From positions 930,001-994,000 of the forward strand of contig NZ_CP034464.1 in the NCBI RefSeq assembly GCF_003955735.1: a stretch of DNA of 64,000 bases, written 5' to 3'. A model generated the notes under the pieces. The model searched no databases. It had not been told where the DNA came from and saw only the letters and a list, made by a program, of their open reading frames with translations. The stretch is from Undibacterium parvum (GTDB lineage: Bacteria; Pseudomonadota; Gammaproteobacteria; Burkholderiales; Burkholderiaceae_D). Below are positions 53,500 through 62,774 of this stretch, piece by piece. The translations under genes were made by a program, and so were the position numbers. Every line of letters begins with the position of its first letter. The first letter of the stretch is position 1.

Positions 53500-55443
53500 A
53501 TGCCTGTGCCCAAAGTTTTTCATACAATTACAGGCAAATTACTTATTTTTGGCATAGTTCTACAGTCCTTGTTGTTGGCCAGCTATTTTCTGGTCACCTC
53601 CAACATCTTGCGTGAAAGCATGGCGAGCAATCTCGCTACCTCCATACGCACCACGTCGCAAATCATACATTTGGGAATAGCGCCATATGCTGTAGAGCAA
53701 CGCTACGATATTCTTCAAGATTTTTTCAACGAACTGATCTCTGGTGCCAACGAAGATTTACGTTATATCGTGGTACTTGATCAAAACAATCACAGCCTGG
53801 TCGCCACTGGCATTTCTGCGAATCAGCTCCCCTTACCGAGCGAAAATGAACATGCAGCGATCGCTGCAGGGATCTATCACGTACGTCAACCTGTACTACT
53901 AAGTGGCAATCAAATAGGTCAGGTGCAGTTTGGATTATCCACTTTAAAAGTGGTCGACTTAATCGAGCGCATGATACGCCTAGCCTTGCTGGTAAGCCTA
54001 TGCGGGATACTCGTAACTACCGTCTTACTCACCGTATTTGGACATAAAATCAAACAGCGTTTTAGTCTCCTGATGCTGGCGACCCAAGCGATCGTTTCCG
54101 GTGATTATAGAAAAAAAGTTCCTGATACTGGCAAGGATGAGCTGGCTCAACTGGCCGCTCATTTCAATATCATGTCAGCAGGGCTAGAGCTCAGAGAGAA
54201 AAAATTCCTTGCTGTATTTAACGCGGCGCCTATCCCCATGCTGCTCTTAAAGAAAGACCAGCAAAACCCAGACTATCATCGTAGCGAGCAAAATATTGCC
54301 TCCAGACAGATGTTCGGTGAACTCACAGAAAAAACCTCCGGCATGCTCACCTGTAGTGACAGCGATAATCTAAGCTTGACTGCAATTATAGAAAAAGAAA
54401 ATCATCTGATTGCCACCGAGCTTGATTTACAAGTGGCCAGCGGAATCTCTCAGCCCTTTCTAGTGTCCGGCCAATGCTTCGAAATCGAACACAGCAATTA
54501 CCTGATACTCGCAAGCATGGATATCAGCGACTTAAGAAACGCCCAAAATGAATTACTCGCCCTCAATCGCGAGCTGGAATTAAGAGTGGCTCAACGCACC
54601 ATAGAACTAGAGCAGCGTAATCAAGATTTAGATACCGCCTTGCAAACTATACAGCAAGCGCAAAAACAATTAATTCAGTCAGAAAAACTGTCTAGCCTAG
54701 GCAGTATGGTAGCAGGCGTCGCCCATGAACTGAACACGCCGATAGGCAATGCACTGACGGTTGCCAGTACCCTGGTCTACAATCAAAAACAGTTCAAAGA
54801 CGATCACATCAAAGGCTTAAGCAAATCGGAGTTAAACAATCACCTTGATGAAAATGAGCTCGCTGGCCAATTACTGGTCAGCAATTTACAACGTGCAGCG
54901 GCATTGGTCAGTAGCTTTAAAGCGGTTGCGGTTGATCGCAGCAGCTCACAGCGCCGCGAGTTCCTGCTCTCTGACATCATCGATGAAATCATTCTGAGTA
55001 CCACGCCCATGTTCAGAACGTCAAAAGCCATACTCAGCTGCGAACTAGACCCTAGCATACGCATGGATAGTTTTCCTGGCCCGCTCGGGCAAGTGCTGAC
55101 CAATCTATTAAATAATGCCCTGATACATGGCATCAAATCCGGTGTTGGCCAAGCCATTACTGTGCGTACCAGCCTGATCGACAGCGAGCACCTATTGCTC
55201 AGCGTTCGTGATGACGGGGCTGGCATTCCACCAGAAAATTTAGGGAAAATATTTGATCCGTTTTTTACCACCACCTTAGGTAAGGGCGGCAGTGGACTTG
55301 GTCTCAATATTGTCTACAATCTGGTAAGCGGACTCCTGGGTGGACAAATTCAAGTCTATAGCAAGATAGGTGAAGGCAGCGAATTTCTCATCAGCTTACC
55401 GCTACATGCACCCAAAATGGAAGCGAGAGAAAATGTTCTCTAG
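53500..55443 (+). CDS. Sensor histidine kinase with extracytoplasmic sensor and HAMP domain
   Basis: A 647-residue kinase. Membrane helix 1 is ~11-31, a periplasmic sensor is ~32-150, helix 2 is ~153-175, and HAMP follows to ~230. Then come a PAS-like segment, a coiled coil (ELEQRNQDLDTALQTIQQAQ), the HisKA motif VAGVAHELNTPIG, and the ATPase boxes LTNLLNNALIHG, DDGAGIPP and GKGGSGLGLNIV. All catalytic boxes are intact; no receiver domain or response regulator is adjacent. Starts at GTG 53494, ATG 53500 and GTG 53506 are all possible; AGGA (53497-53500) is best spaced for GTG 53506. Its end overlaps the next gene by 11 bases. Confidence 0.9.
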   Translation: MPVPKVFHTITGKLLIFGIVLQSLLLASYFLVTSNILRESMASNLATSIRTTSQIIHLGIAPYAVEQRYDILQDFFNELISGANEDLRYIVVLDQNNHSLVATGISANQLPLPSENEHAAIAAGIYHVRQPVLLSGNQIGQVQFGLSTLKVVDLIERMIRLALLVSLCGILVTTVLLTVFGHKIKQRFSLLMLATQAIVSGDYRKKVPDTGKDELAQLAAHFNIMSAGLELREKKFLAVFNAAPIPMLLLKKDQQNPDYHRSEQNIASRQMFGELTEKTSGMLTCSDSDNLSLTAIIEKENHLIATELDLQVASGISQPFLVSGQCFEIEHSNYLILASMDISDLRNAQNELLALNRELELRVAQRTIELEQRNQDLDTALQTIQQAQKQLIQSEKLSSLGSMVAGVAHELNTPIGNALTVASTLVYNQKQFKDDHIKGLSKSELNNHLDENELAGQLLVSNLQRAAALVSSFKAVAVDRSSSQRREFLLSDIIDEIILSTTPMFRTSKAILSCELDPSIRMDSFPGPLGQVLTNLLNNALIHGIKSGVGQAITVRTSLIDSEHLLLSVRDDGAGIPPENLGKIFDPFFTTTLGKGGSGLGLNIVYNLVSGLLGGQIQVYSKIGEGSEFLISLPLHAPKMEARENVL

Positions 55444-56674
55444 TTCACTCTCTGCACTTGCATCGCCTGCCACTGCGGCCCGCACACTAGCGAAATTTAG
55501 CCTATTGGCAATCAGTTTAGTCTTGCTATCGTCGCCGGCGCAGGCACTCGATCTACTCGATGGCAAACTAGAGTTTAACGCCTATGGCACGCTGGGTCTG
55601 GCCAAAACCAATCAGAGCAAGCCTGGCTACCGGAGTAAGGCGAACTACAACTTTTCACTCGATGACAGCTATTCGGGGATTATGGATAATCGCCTGGGCC
55701 TGCAATTATCCGCCCAGATCACACCTGCCTGGTCACTGGTGGCGCATACGCTCACCCACCGTAACTCCGACGACCTGGTCGAGACTGAGTTGGCATGGGC
55801 GCAGGCCAAGTGGAAAATCAATGAACAATCAAGTATTTACTTAGGGCGATCTCAGAACATCCTGTTTTTGACCAGTGAAGAGTTTTATGTCGGCTATTCT
55901 CAGCCCTGGGTAAGGCCCCCAGTCGAGCTGTATAGTATGGGTGGCGAGAATAGCGGCTCGGACGGCATCGTGATACAGCATAGGTTGCCCTTGTCAGGGC
56001 GCACCTTGAGCCTTGAGGCCAGAGTCGGTGTTTCCAGCTTAAACCGCGCCAACTACACGGTACGAAATCAACCCAACATCGCGCTGGCAGCGAGTCTGGT
56101 GGATAACGAGTTGCTGTTGCGAGCCTCTCTGTTGCAAGCCGACGTTACTGTGCGCGGGAGACAGCTAGACTCCATCATCAAGCTGATCAGCGATCAAAAC
56201 CCCATGGTCGGCGCAGAGTATTCTCTGGAAAATATACATGCGGTGCTCTATGGCAGTTTGGGTATGCGTTACGAACATAATAACTGGCTGCTGATGACGG
56301 AAATCGCACGCACCCAGCTAAAGAGAAAATCCTTACCTGATCAGCGCGCGGCCTACATCACGCTAGGGCGCAACTTTGGCAACTGGATGCCCTATCTGAG
56401 CTATGCAAAATTACAGGTACTGGGTGAAACCACAGAGACCCGGCTAACCGGAGGCGCGGCACTGGCCGCCAACGCCTTCCTCGCAACAAAAAATAATGAG
56501 CAACAAACTCTCTCGCTTGGGCTGCGCTGGGATATTAAGCCGGGGCTGGCGCTAAAAGGACAATGGGATAGGGTCACGCCAAACGCTGGAGAGCCCGGCT
56601 TACTGACTGGCAAATTACCTGCAGGGCAAAACCACCTCAATGTCATGAGCGTGGTGCTCGATTGGGCTTACTAA
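55433..56674 (+). CDS. Outer-membrane beta-barrel (porin-like) protein
   Basis: A 413-residue exported protein with a signal peptide (LLAISLVLLSSPAQA) and then alternating amphipathic strands ending in an aromatic pair (VVLDWAY), as in trimeric-porin or OprO/DUF-type barrels. The mature N-terminus LEFNAYGTLGLAKTNQ is typical of the first barrel strand. ATG 55433 lies inside the kinase gene's last codons, with GAGAG just before it; its stop overlaps the start of the next gene (TAATG). Translational coupling of kinase, barrel and periplasmic protein is thus explicit. Ligand unknown. Confidence 0.8.
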   Translation: MFSSSLSALASPATAARTLAKFSLLAISLVLLSSPAQALDLLDGKLEFNAYGTLGLAKTNQSKPGYRSKANYNFSLDDSYSGIMDNRLGLQLSAQITPAWSLVAHTLTHRNSDDLVETELAWAQAKWKINEQSSIYLGRSQNILFLTSEEFYVGYSQPWVRPPVELYSMGGENSGSDGIVIQHRLPLSGRTLSLEARVGVSSLNRANYTVRNQPNIALAASLVDNELLLRASLLQADVTVRGRQLDSIIKLISDQNPMVGAEYSLENIHAVLYGSLGMRYEHNNWLLMTEIARTQLKRKSLPDQRAAYITLGRNFGNWMPYLSYAKLQVLGETTETRLTGGAALAANAFLATKNNEQQTLSLGLRWDIKPGLALKGQWDRVTPNAGEPGLLTGKLPAGQNHLNVMSVVLDWAY

Positions 56675-57108
56675 TGGCGACCATAAAAACCTCATATGCC
56701 GTCTTACTACTCGTGCTGAGCCTGAGCAGTAACGTGTGCGCCTACGGTCAGAGCAGTATTGCCGTGGTGGTCAATGAAAAAAGCGAGATTACCTCGCTCA
56801 GCCGTGAAGAGTTAGCCGCAGTCTACTTAGGTAATTTAAGCAGCAAAGTAGGCACGCGCGAATTAAAACCGGTAGACATGGAAGAGAGCGAAACACGCGA
56901 CAAGTTTTACCAAAATTTGCTAGGGCGATCGCGTAACCAAATGCACGCCTACTGGTCGCGCCTGGTCTTCACTAACCGAGCCAGACCACCGAAAGAGTAT
57001 CGCGAAGAAATCATCGTCGACACCTTACTGGCGAACACATCCGCCATCGCCTACCTGCCGCAAAGCCAAGTCAAACCAGGCATGCGCGTGCTACTCGTCA
57101 TCAATTGA
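56674..57108 (+). CDS. Short PstS-like periplasmic protein
   Basis: A 144-residue exported protein with a signal peptide (AVLLLVLSLSSNVCA). The mature part begins IAVVVNEKSEITSLSREELAAVYLGN, the hallmark opening of PstS-like phosphate-binding proteins, but is about half the length of a full two-lobed binding protein. The YLPQSQVKPGMRVLLVI ending is also typical of the short versions. It probably binds an oxyanion or works as a ligand-presenting subunit for the kinase. ATG 56674 overlaps the barrel gene's stop by one base. Could be annotated elsewhere as a phosphate ABC transporter substrate-binding protein, but no ABC genes are near. Confidence 0.78.
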   Translation: MATIKTSYAVLLLVLSLSSNVCAYGQSSIAVVVNEKSEITSLSREELAAVYLGNLSSKVGTRELKPVDMEESETRDKFYQNLLGRSRNQMHAYWSRLVFTNRARPPKEYREEIIVDTLLANTSAIAYLPQSQVKPGMRVLLVIN

Positions 57109-57465
57109 GCCAGTTTTCAAGAAAGAACAAAAGGACCGTCCCAAAGGAGAACTTCCAAAAACGCTAAGCGCAATCAATATGCGCCTGTTGGCATGATATT
57201 GCTCTGTAAGGCGCATAAACATTACGTATTCGAATTTGGATTTGATAAACCGCCAAATGCTGAAACGACTGCAGTTGCGTAGAGACAAAGATCCAAGTCT
57301 GAGGAATTCGCTCAAATAAAATGGCCTATGAATACGCAACTAATACGCAACTATTTAAGCAAGCATTCATGAAAATTGTTGTTGGAAGTTATTCGCCTAG
57401 TTCGCTATGATAGTCTTGCTCCTTTATTTCTCACCTGGCGACACATCTCCAGCATAAGAAACACG
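57109..57465. other. Intergenic region after the PstS-like gene
   Basis: About 357 bases with no convincing gene. It contains an 8-bp dyad ATGCGCCT/AGGCGCAT (57179-57186 and 57209-57216), possibly a strongly decayed member of the palindromic repeat family, and an AT-rich stretch near the start of the next gene. Confidence 0.45.
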
Positions 57466-57819
57466 ATGACAATTAACAGCCAAAAAATCAGGTTTTTCCG
57501 ACGCCATATCCCTGCATTCGCGTGCATACCGGGTTGCCATGACTGCTGCGGTCCCGTCACCACGTCTAGCGATGAAATGGCCAGGCTACCGCGCAAGTCC
57601 GAGGAGCAGCATGCTGCCGCGCTGGCCGATTTAAGCTGTCCGCATCTGGGCCAAAATGGTTGTGAAGTGTATGAGGAGCGGCCGCTCATTTGTCGCTTGT
57701 TTGGGACTACGCCGAAATTAGCCTGCCCTCACGGCAGACGCCCGGAAACCATGATAGATCCACAGATAGAGATCGCGATTGATCGGTTTTTCCACTCTAC
57801 TCGCCAGGTCTTGGTCTGA
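57466..57819 (+). CDS. YkgJ-family cysteine cluster protein
   Basis: A 117-residue protein with the Zn/Fe-chelating cysteine pattern of the YkgJ (CxxCxxCC-like) family: FACIPGCHDCCGPV at residues ~18-31, SCPHLGQNGCEVYEERPLICRLFG at ~57-80 and ACPHGRRP. This set of eight cysteines suggests metal binding; the biological role is unknown. ATG 57466 is chosen because the family start aligns there and the upstream extension is unlike it. It converges on the arsA gene and ends near a hairpin. Confidence 0.85.
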   Translation: MTINSQKIRFFRRHIPAFACIPGCHDCCGPVTTSSDEMARLPRKSEEQHAAALADLSCPHLGQNGCEVYEERPLICRLFGTTPKLACPHGRRPETMIDPQIEIAIDRFFHSTRQVLV

Positions 57820-57875
57820 TCCAACAAATCTAAATTTCCTGATTCCCCACACGAGCGCTCTGTCAACGCCAATAA

Positions 57876-57916
57876 TGTAGCGAGGCGCAAGGCACAAGGC
57901 GTGTGCCTTGCGCTAC
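57876..57916. terminator. Hairpin between convergent genes
   Basis: CGCAAGGCACA pairs with TGTGCCTTGCG and the outer TGTAG with CTACA, with a small bulge on the left arm. It lacks a clean T run but lies between convergent YkgJ and arsA genes. Confidence 0.55.
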
Positions 57917-57958
57917 ATGCGGCTTAAGCGTTTTCCAGAAAACCTTCTACAAAAAATT

Positions 57959-59734
57959 TTAAAGCTGCGCCGTTGGGGTTGTACCGTGTATCAGTTGCTG
58001 TAAGCGCTCAAGGCCGACCGGCTCTTGCGCTTGTAGCGGTATCACTGCCCAGCGTTGCGCATATTTGTTGGCCACTTCATTGATTTGCGCTAGCTCGTTA
58101 TAGGCACGCTGGCGCAATAAAGCGGAACTAGGTTTGGCCATCGCCAAACTATTATTGATGATCCAGGCCCATGGCGCTATCCCGGCCCGCTGCAAATCTA
58201 GCTGCAGGCCAGCCGCTTCCAACACCGGCGTGGTTTCTGCCAGGGTGATAATCAGCACCTTGGTGAGCGTCGTGTCTTGCAGCTGCATCATGGGCGTCGT
58301 AAAGTGCACACTGGTATTGAGCATCTTGCGCTTAATTTCTCTGTCATACGAGCCGGTAGCGTCGAGCAGCAATAAAGTATGGCCGGTCGGCGCGGTATCC
58401 ATCACAACAAATTTTTTGCCTGCTTCCCGTATGATTCTGGAGAATGCCTGAAATACCGCAATCTCTTCGGTGCAGGGTGAGCGCAAATCTTCTTCCAGCA
58501 AAGCGCGACCTGCCGCATCCAGATTCTTGCCTTTACTGGCCATCACTTCTTGTCGGTAGCGCTCAGTTTCCGCATGCGGATCTATCCTGCTGACGGTTAG
58601 ATTGTCCAGGCTTCCAGCTAGCGTCTCGATCAGATGTGCGGCCGGGTCTGAGGTGGTGAGATGGACTGCATAGCCGCGACTGGCCAACTCCAACGCGATC
58701 GCTGCCGCCACGGTGGTCTTGCCGACTCCGCCTTTACCCATGGTCATAATTAAACCGTGACCACTGCCAACCAGACCATCGACCAGGCTCGCCAGACTGG
58801 GCACAGCAGGGATAGATACGGCGGTTTGTGTGGGGACGTTTTCCACCGCGCCGCTCACCAAAAGTGCGCGCAAGGCCGGTAAGCCGACCAGATTAAAAGG
58901 GCGCAAGGGCACAAAATCAGTGGGCGCATCACGTAAAATTTCTGGCATAGCCGCCAGCGCAGCTTGCTCCCGCTTCCATACCGCCGCAGCCAACAGATCG
59001 CTACCGACTTCGCTTTGCGGCAGCGCCCCATTGATCACCAGATATTGATGTCGAAAGCCGATAGCGGCCAGTTCCTCATGGGTGCGCGCTGCTTCTCTGA
59101 GCGTCGCTCCCTGGGCGCGCGCCACCAGTATCATGCGAGTACGTTCAGGATCGGATAAAGCGGCGACCGCGGCATGATATTGCTCGCGTTGTTTTTCTAG
59201 CCCGGCCAGTGGCCCCAGGCAAGAAGCATCGCCCTTGCCGTCTTCCAGAAAACCCGACCATGCGCCAGGTAGTTGCAGCATACGTATGGTGTGCCCGGTC
59301 GGCGCCGTATCAAAAATAATGTGATCAAAATCATGCAAAATGGCCGCGTTGGTCAGCAGGCCAGTGAACTCATCAAATGCCGCGATTTCTGTGGTACAGG
59401 CACCGGACAATTGCTCCGCTATGCTGCTCACCACAGCGGCCGGTAACACACCACGTACCGGCCCCACGATCTTATCCCGATACACTTGCGCGGCTGCCTG
59501 CGGATCGATTTCCAACGCCGATAAATGCCCGACCGCAATGACTGGAGTGATCGTATTGCCTATCGTAATACCAAAAACCTGCCCCACATTCGAGGCCGGG
59601 TCGGTGCTCACCAGTAAAACACGCTTGCCCTCATCAGCTAGCTTAATCGCAGTGGCACAAGCGAGTGAGGTTTTACCCACCCCGCCCTTGCCAGTGAAGA
59701 ATAAAAATTGCGGAATATTTTCTAGAAAAAGCAT
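57959..59734 (-). CDS. arsA: Arsenite efflux pump ATPase ArsA
   Basis: A 591-residue arsenite-stimulated ATPase made of two fused homologous halves. Two P-loops are present (GKGGVGKT at ~15-22 and ~333-340) along with two DTAPTGHT switch elements. The three cysteines that bind As(III)/Sb(III) in the E. coli enzyme are kept: Cys113 (GACTTEIAAF), Cys172 (SCLGPL) and Cys421 (RSPCTEEIAVF). ATG 59734 is chosen because GAGGG precedes it and it puts these cysteines at the canonical numbers. It follows arsD by 95 bases and presumably energises Acr3. Confidence 0.96.
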   Translation of the reverse strand: MLFLENIPQFLFFTGKGGVGKTSLACATAIKLADEGKRVLLVSTDPASNVGQVFGITIGNTITPVIAVGHLSALEIDPQAAAQVYRDKIVGPVRGVLPAAVVSSIAEQLSGACTTEIAAFDEFTGLLTNAAILHDFDHIIFDTAPTGHTIRMLQLPGAWSGFLEDGKGDASCLGPLAGLEKQREQYHAAVAALSDPERTRMILVARAQGATLREAARTHEELAAIGFRHQYLVINGALPQSEVGSDLLAAAVWKREQAALAAMPEILRDAPTDFVPLRPFNLVGLPALRALLVSGAVENVPTQTAVSIPAVPSLASLVDGLVGSGHGLIMTMGKGGVGKTTVAAAIALELASRGYAVHLTTSDPAAHLIETLAGSLDNLTVSRIDPHAETERYRQEVMASKGKNLDAAGRALLEEDLRSPCTEEIAVFQAFSRIIREAGKKFVVMDTAPTGHTLLLLDATGSYDREIKRKMLNTSVHFTTPMMQLQDTTLTKVLIITLAETTPVLEAAGLQLDLQRAGIAPWAWIINNSLAMAKPSSALLRQRAYNELAQINEVANKYAQRWAVIPLQAQEPVGLERLQQLIHGTTPTAQL

Positions 59735-59829
59735 GGTGCGTCCCTCATCACGATTAAATGCCAGCACCCTGTGCTCATGCCTGGACCTGGCGCGGTGTTT
59801 GGCTGCTAAGCAGTATTTTTAGCCACACA

Positions 59830-60210
59830 TCAACAGGATTTTTTACCACCGTAACATCCGGTATCAGGACTTACTGCAGGACTTACTGCAAGATTGACCG
59901 GCAACAGACTCAGGCCCGCCCATCGCGCAATTTCTGCACGTTGCGGGTAACGCCCGGTCAGCGCGATCTCACCCTTGACCAAAATTAAGGGCAAGCCCTC
60001 GGCGCCAGAGCGCTCCAAAAATGCTTTGACCACCGCGTTCTCGGCAAAGGCCATAGGCTGTTGCGCCAGATTGTAGCGTTCTACCTCCACGCCTTGCGCT
60101 TTGGCCCACTCCAGATCGGCGGAAAAACTCACTAGTTGCTGATCGACATCGACACCACAGACGCCGGTATTGCAGCACATGGCAGGATCAAATATTTGAA
60201 TAGCGTTCAT
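59830..60210 (-). CDS. arsD: Arsenite metallochaperone ArsD
   Basis: A 126-residue chaperone that passes As(III) to ArsA. It keeps Cys12, Cys13 and Cys18 at exactly the positions required in E. coli ArsD (FDPAMCCNTGVCG), plus a further pair near the end (GCYGGKKSC). The start at ATG 60210 has AAGGAA upstream and fixes the canonical cysteine numbering. The C-terminal segment has a short duplicated motif (AVSPAVSPD) from a 12-base direct repeat. Divergent from arsR across a 510-base spacer. Confidence 0.95.
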   Translation of the reverse strand: MNAIQIFDPAMCCNTGVCGVDVDQQLVSFSADLEWAKAQGVEVERYNLAQQPMAFAENAVVKAFLERSGAEGLPLILVKGEIALTGRYPQRAEIARWAGLSLLPVNLAVSPAVSPDTGCYGGKKSC

Positions 60211-60411
60211 GCTCAGGTTTCCTTGATTTGTTGTGGGCAAAAATAATGCAGATTGGCAATGACGTGCGAAAACAAGCGCCCACTACAACTTAAGCGCTTT
60301 AGCTCAAGCCAACTTTGCGCCAGATCATTTTGTTTGCGGTTATGGTGCCAGGCGTATCTATTCAGCCCTCTATCGAACGAGCATATTTTGAGTAAGAAAA
60401 TCCTTCTTAAC

Positions 60412-60493
60412 CGTCATGCCGGACTTGATCCGGCATCCAGTTTCATACCCCTGAAGGTAAATTCTGGATACCGGATCAAGTCCGGTATGACGA
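60412..60493. repeat. Inverted-repeat element of 82 bp
   Basis: Arms begin CGTCATGCCGGACTTGATCC and end GGATCAAGTCCGGTATGACG, with matching inner GGCATCCAG/CTGGATACC segments and a central 23-base loop. Arms of this kind (TGCCGGACTTGATCCGGCA) recur in many bacterial genomes as small non-coding inserts; I have no proof of mobility. Confidence 0.8.
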
Positions 60494-60668
60494 TAACGAG
60501 TGCGTTTGGTATCGTTTCATAGCGGGCTGAACAGTAACTGCTAGGCAGAAAAATAAAACAGCACCCTGCCACTGCGCGCATCAGCACCTGCCAGCTTGCG
60601 TGCTACTTCTTCAAAATATCCAATTGCCAAGCTTACATGCAAACTCACTCAATTTATTCATTGATTCC

Positions 60669-60692
60669 ACGATTCGAGTATTGTAGAATCGT
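60669..60692. promoter_or_regulatory. Likely ArsR operator
   Basis: A 24-bp dyad ACGATTC-N10-GAATCGT located 28 bases before the arsR start codon. ArsR-family sites are short imperfect dyads in this position, so this is a reasonable autoregulatory site for the adjacent arsR. Confidence 0.6.
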
Positions 60693-60720
60693 CGTAATGT
60701 AAAACTTCGATAGAGACTCC

Positions 60721-61065
60721 ATGATGGAAACCAAGAAGGTGTTAGCCGCGTTGGCGGCGTTGGCGCAAGAATCGCGCTTGGCGGTATTTCGGCTACTGGT
60801 GCAAGTTGGCCCGGCTGGTATGGCAGCGAGCAAGATCGCCGAAGAATTGGGGATACCGCCTTCTTCCCTGTCTTTTCACTTAAAAGAATTGTCGCACGCT
60901 GATCTGGTCGCCACCCGGCAAGATGGCCGTTTTGTGATTTATTCGGCCGATATCAGCACCATGAACAATGTGTTGGGTTTTCTGACCGAAAACTGCTGCG
61001 GCGGCATGCCTTGCACGCCAGCCCAGAATCTGCAATGTGAAGGTAGCGAAGTCGCGTGCAAATAG
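60721..61065 (+). CDS. arsR: Arsenic-responsive repressor ArsR
   Basis: A 114-residue winged-helix repressor of the ars genes. The HTH is ASKIAEELGIPPSSLSFHLK (residues ~36-55) and the wing is DLVATRQDGRFVIYS. It lacks the ELCVCDL-type CxC site of the E. coli protein; instead it has Cys92, Cys93 and Cys98 (ENCCGGMPC) in the C-terminal helix, like the Acidithiobacillus-type ArsR. Two adjacent ATGs (60721, 60724) are possible starts. Upstream dyad at 60669-60692 is its probable operator. First gene of arsR-arsC-acr3-arsH. Confidence 0.95.
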   Translation: MMETKKVLAALAALAQESRLAVFRLLVQVGPAGMAASKIAEELGIPPSSLSFHLKELSHADLVATRQDGRFVIYSADISTMNNVLGFLTENCCGGMPCTPAQNLQCEGSEVACK

Positions 61066-61098
61066 AGATTTTTTAACATTTTCAAATTAGGAATGATG

Positions 61099-61587
61099 AT
61101 GAACGTATTATTTTTATGCACCGGTAACTCCTGCCGCTCGATTTTGGCTGAAGCCACTTTTAATCACCTCGCACCAGCCGGTTGGCAAGCCATGAGTGCC
61201 GGTAGCAAACCTACCGGCCAGGTGCATCCGCGCTCGCTCGCTTTGTTGGCACGAGTAGGCATAGCGACGGCAGGATATTTCAGCAAATCCTGGGATAACT
61301 TGCCAGCCACACCGGACATCGTAATTACGGTGTGCGCCAGTGCGGCAGGTGAAACTTGCCCAGCCTATTTGGGGCCAGTATTGCGCAGCCATTGGGGCGT
61401 AGAAGATCCAGCCCATGCCACCGGTAGCGATGCAGAAATTGATGCTGCCTTCATGACGGCCTATCGCATATTGCGTAGCCGGATAGAGGCATTTTTCGCC
61501 CTGCCGCTGGAGCAAGTGCTTAAAGATAAGCTGCAGCTTAAAACCGAGCTGGACCGTATCGCTAGCTTGATGCCAACATCTGTTTAA
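61099..61587 (+). CDS. arsC: Arsenate reductase ArsC, low-molecular-weight phosphatase type
   Basis: A 162-residue enzyme reducing arsenate to arsenite. The phosphatase-like loop is CTGNSCRS with catalytic Cys7, and the resolving cysteines lie in TVCASAAGETCPAYLG. This is the thioredoxin-coupled (Bacillus/Acr3-associated) type, not the glutaredoxin-type ArsC of E. coli plasmids. Three ATGs in a row start at 61093; ATG 61099 is preferred since AGGA lies six bases before it. It lies 33 bases after arsR. Confidence 0.92.
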   Translation: MNVLFLCTGNSCRSILAEATFNHLAPAGWQAMSAGSKPTGQVHPRSLALLARVGIATAGYFSKSWDNLPATPDIVITVCASAAGETCPAYLGPVLRSHWGVEDPAHATGSDAEIDAAFMTAYRILRSRIEAFFALPLEQVLKDKLQLKTELDRIASLMPTSV

Positions 61588-61590
61588 TTC

Positions 61591-61609
61591 GGACTGACGC
61601 AAAACCGCC
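61591..61609. repeat. Relic of the 69-bp inverted-repeat element
   Basis: GGACTGACGCAAAACCGCC matches the left end of the element at 20955 in 18 of 19 bases, but no right-hand arm is found. It lies between arsC and acr3. Confidence 0.55.
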
Positions 61610-61664
61610 ACCGCCACCGCAGCGACGCGATAAGCTCTCTGCAAGCGCCCATCCAATAAGGAAG

Positions 61665-62774
61665 ATGATGTCCATACAATGTGAAGTCTCAGGCAAAATT
61701 GCTGCCAAGGCGCCCCTGAATTTTTTTGAACGCTACCTCACTGCCTGGGTCGCGCTGTGTATCGTGGTTGGTATCGCGCTGGGTCAATTCTTCCCCGCTG
61801 CGTTTCAAGCCATAGGCGCAATGGAGATTGCCAAAGTCAATTTACCGGTGGGTCTGTTGATCTGGATCATGATCATACCTATGCTGCTAAAAATCGATTT
61901 CAGCGCCTTGCACCAGGTAAAAGACCACGCCAGGGGCATAGGTGTGACCTTGTTGATTAACTGGTTGGTCAAGCCGTTTTCTATGGCTTTTCTGGGCTGG
62001 GTTTTCGTCCGTCACTGGTTTGCGCCCTTACTCCCAGCTGGCCAGATCGATAGCTATATCGCAGGTCTGATCCTGCTGGCGGCAGCACCTTGTACGGCGA
62101 TGGTGTTCGTCTGGAGTCGCCTGACCAATGGCGACCCATATTTCACTTTGTCGCAAGTGGCAATCAACGACCTGATTATGGTGTTCGCGTTTGCGCCGCT
62201 GGTTGGCTTACTGCTGGGCGTGTCGAATATCGCGATCCCCTGGGATACTTTGATTACCTCGGTGCTGCTGTATATCGTGATCCCCGTCATCATTGCGCAA
62301 GTGATACGCAGGTTCTTACTGTCTAAAGGCCAGGCGCATTTTGATGCCGCGATGAACCTGATTCAACCATGGTCGATCGCCGCGCTGCTGCTCACTCTGG
62401 TGCTGCTGTTTGCGTTTCAGGGTAAGGCCATCATTGCGCAACCTATCGTGATTGCCTTACTCGCGGTGCCGATACTGATACAGGTCTTTTTCAATTCAGC
62501 GCTGGCGTATTGGCTCAATCGCCGTTTGGGCGAAAAGCACAGCGTCGCCTGCCCGTCTGCCTTGATCGGCGCCTCCAACTTTTTCGAGTTAGCGGTGGCC
62601 GCAGCGATTAGCCTGTTTGGTTTTGAATCGGGTGCGGCGCTGGCGACCGTAGTCGGGGTGCTGATCGAAGTACCGGTGATGTTACTGGTGGTCAAAGTAG
62701 TCAATGCAACCAAGCCATGGTACGACGACGGCGCGCAAGTCATCGCCCAGGAGGCGCATCGTGCCGCTCAATGA
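61665..62774 (+). CDS. acr3: Acr3-family arsenite efflux permease
   Basis: A 369-residue membrane protein with ten predicted helices that extrudes arsenite. It belongs to the Acr3 (BART superfamily) type: the conserved Cys of helix 4 is in [16 protein letters not shown], and [20 protein letters not shown] and [16 protein letters not shown] are family signatures. It is not the ArsB type, though an ArsA ATPase gene is present nearby. It overlaps arsH by 14 bases. Confidence 0.95.
   Translation: MMSIQCEVSGKIAAKAPLNFFERYLTAWVALCIVVGIALGQFFPAAFQAIGAMEIAKVNLPVGLLIWIMIIPMLLKIDFSALHQVKDHARGIGVTLLINWLVKPFSMAFLGWVFVRHWFAPLLPAGQIDSYIAGLILLAAAPCTAMVFVWSRLTNGDPYFTLSQVAINDLIMVFAFAPLVGLLLGVSNIAIPWDTLITSVLLYIVIPVIIAQVIRRFLLSKGQAHFDAAMNLIQPWSIAALLLTLVLLFAFQGKAIIAQPIVIALLAVPILIQVFFNSALAYWLNRRLGEKHSVACPSALIGASNFFELAVAAAISLFGFESGAALATVVGVLIEVPVMLLVVKVVNATKPWYDDGAQVIAQEAHRAAQ

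Larger units (their letters stand above)
60211..60720. other. Divergent arsD-arsR intergenic region
   Basis: This 510-base spacer holds an 82-bp palindrome (60412-60493), a relic of the dispersed repeat family (CACCCTGCCACTGCGCGCATC at about 60562-60582) and a likely ArsR operator near 60669-60692. No open reading frame is convincing. Confidence 0.6.

Noticed and set aside
59868..59891. Direct repeat CAGGACTTACTG twice in a row as a possible mobile-element scar
   Set aside because: It lies inside the arsD coding region and is explained by a small in-frame duplication (AVSPAVSP) in the C-terminal tail.
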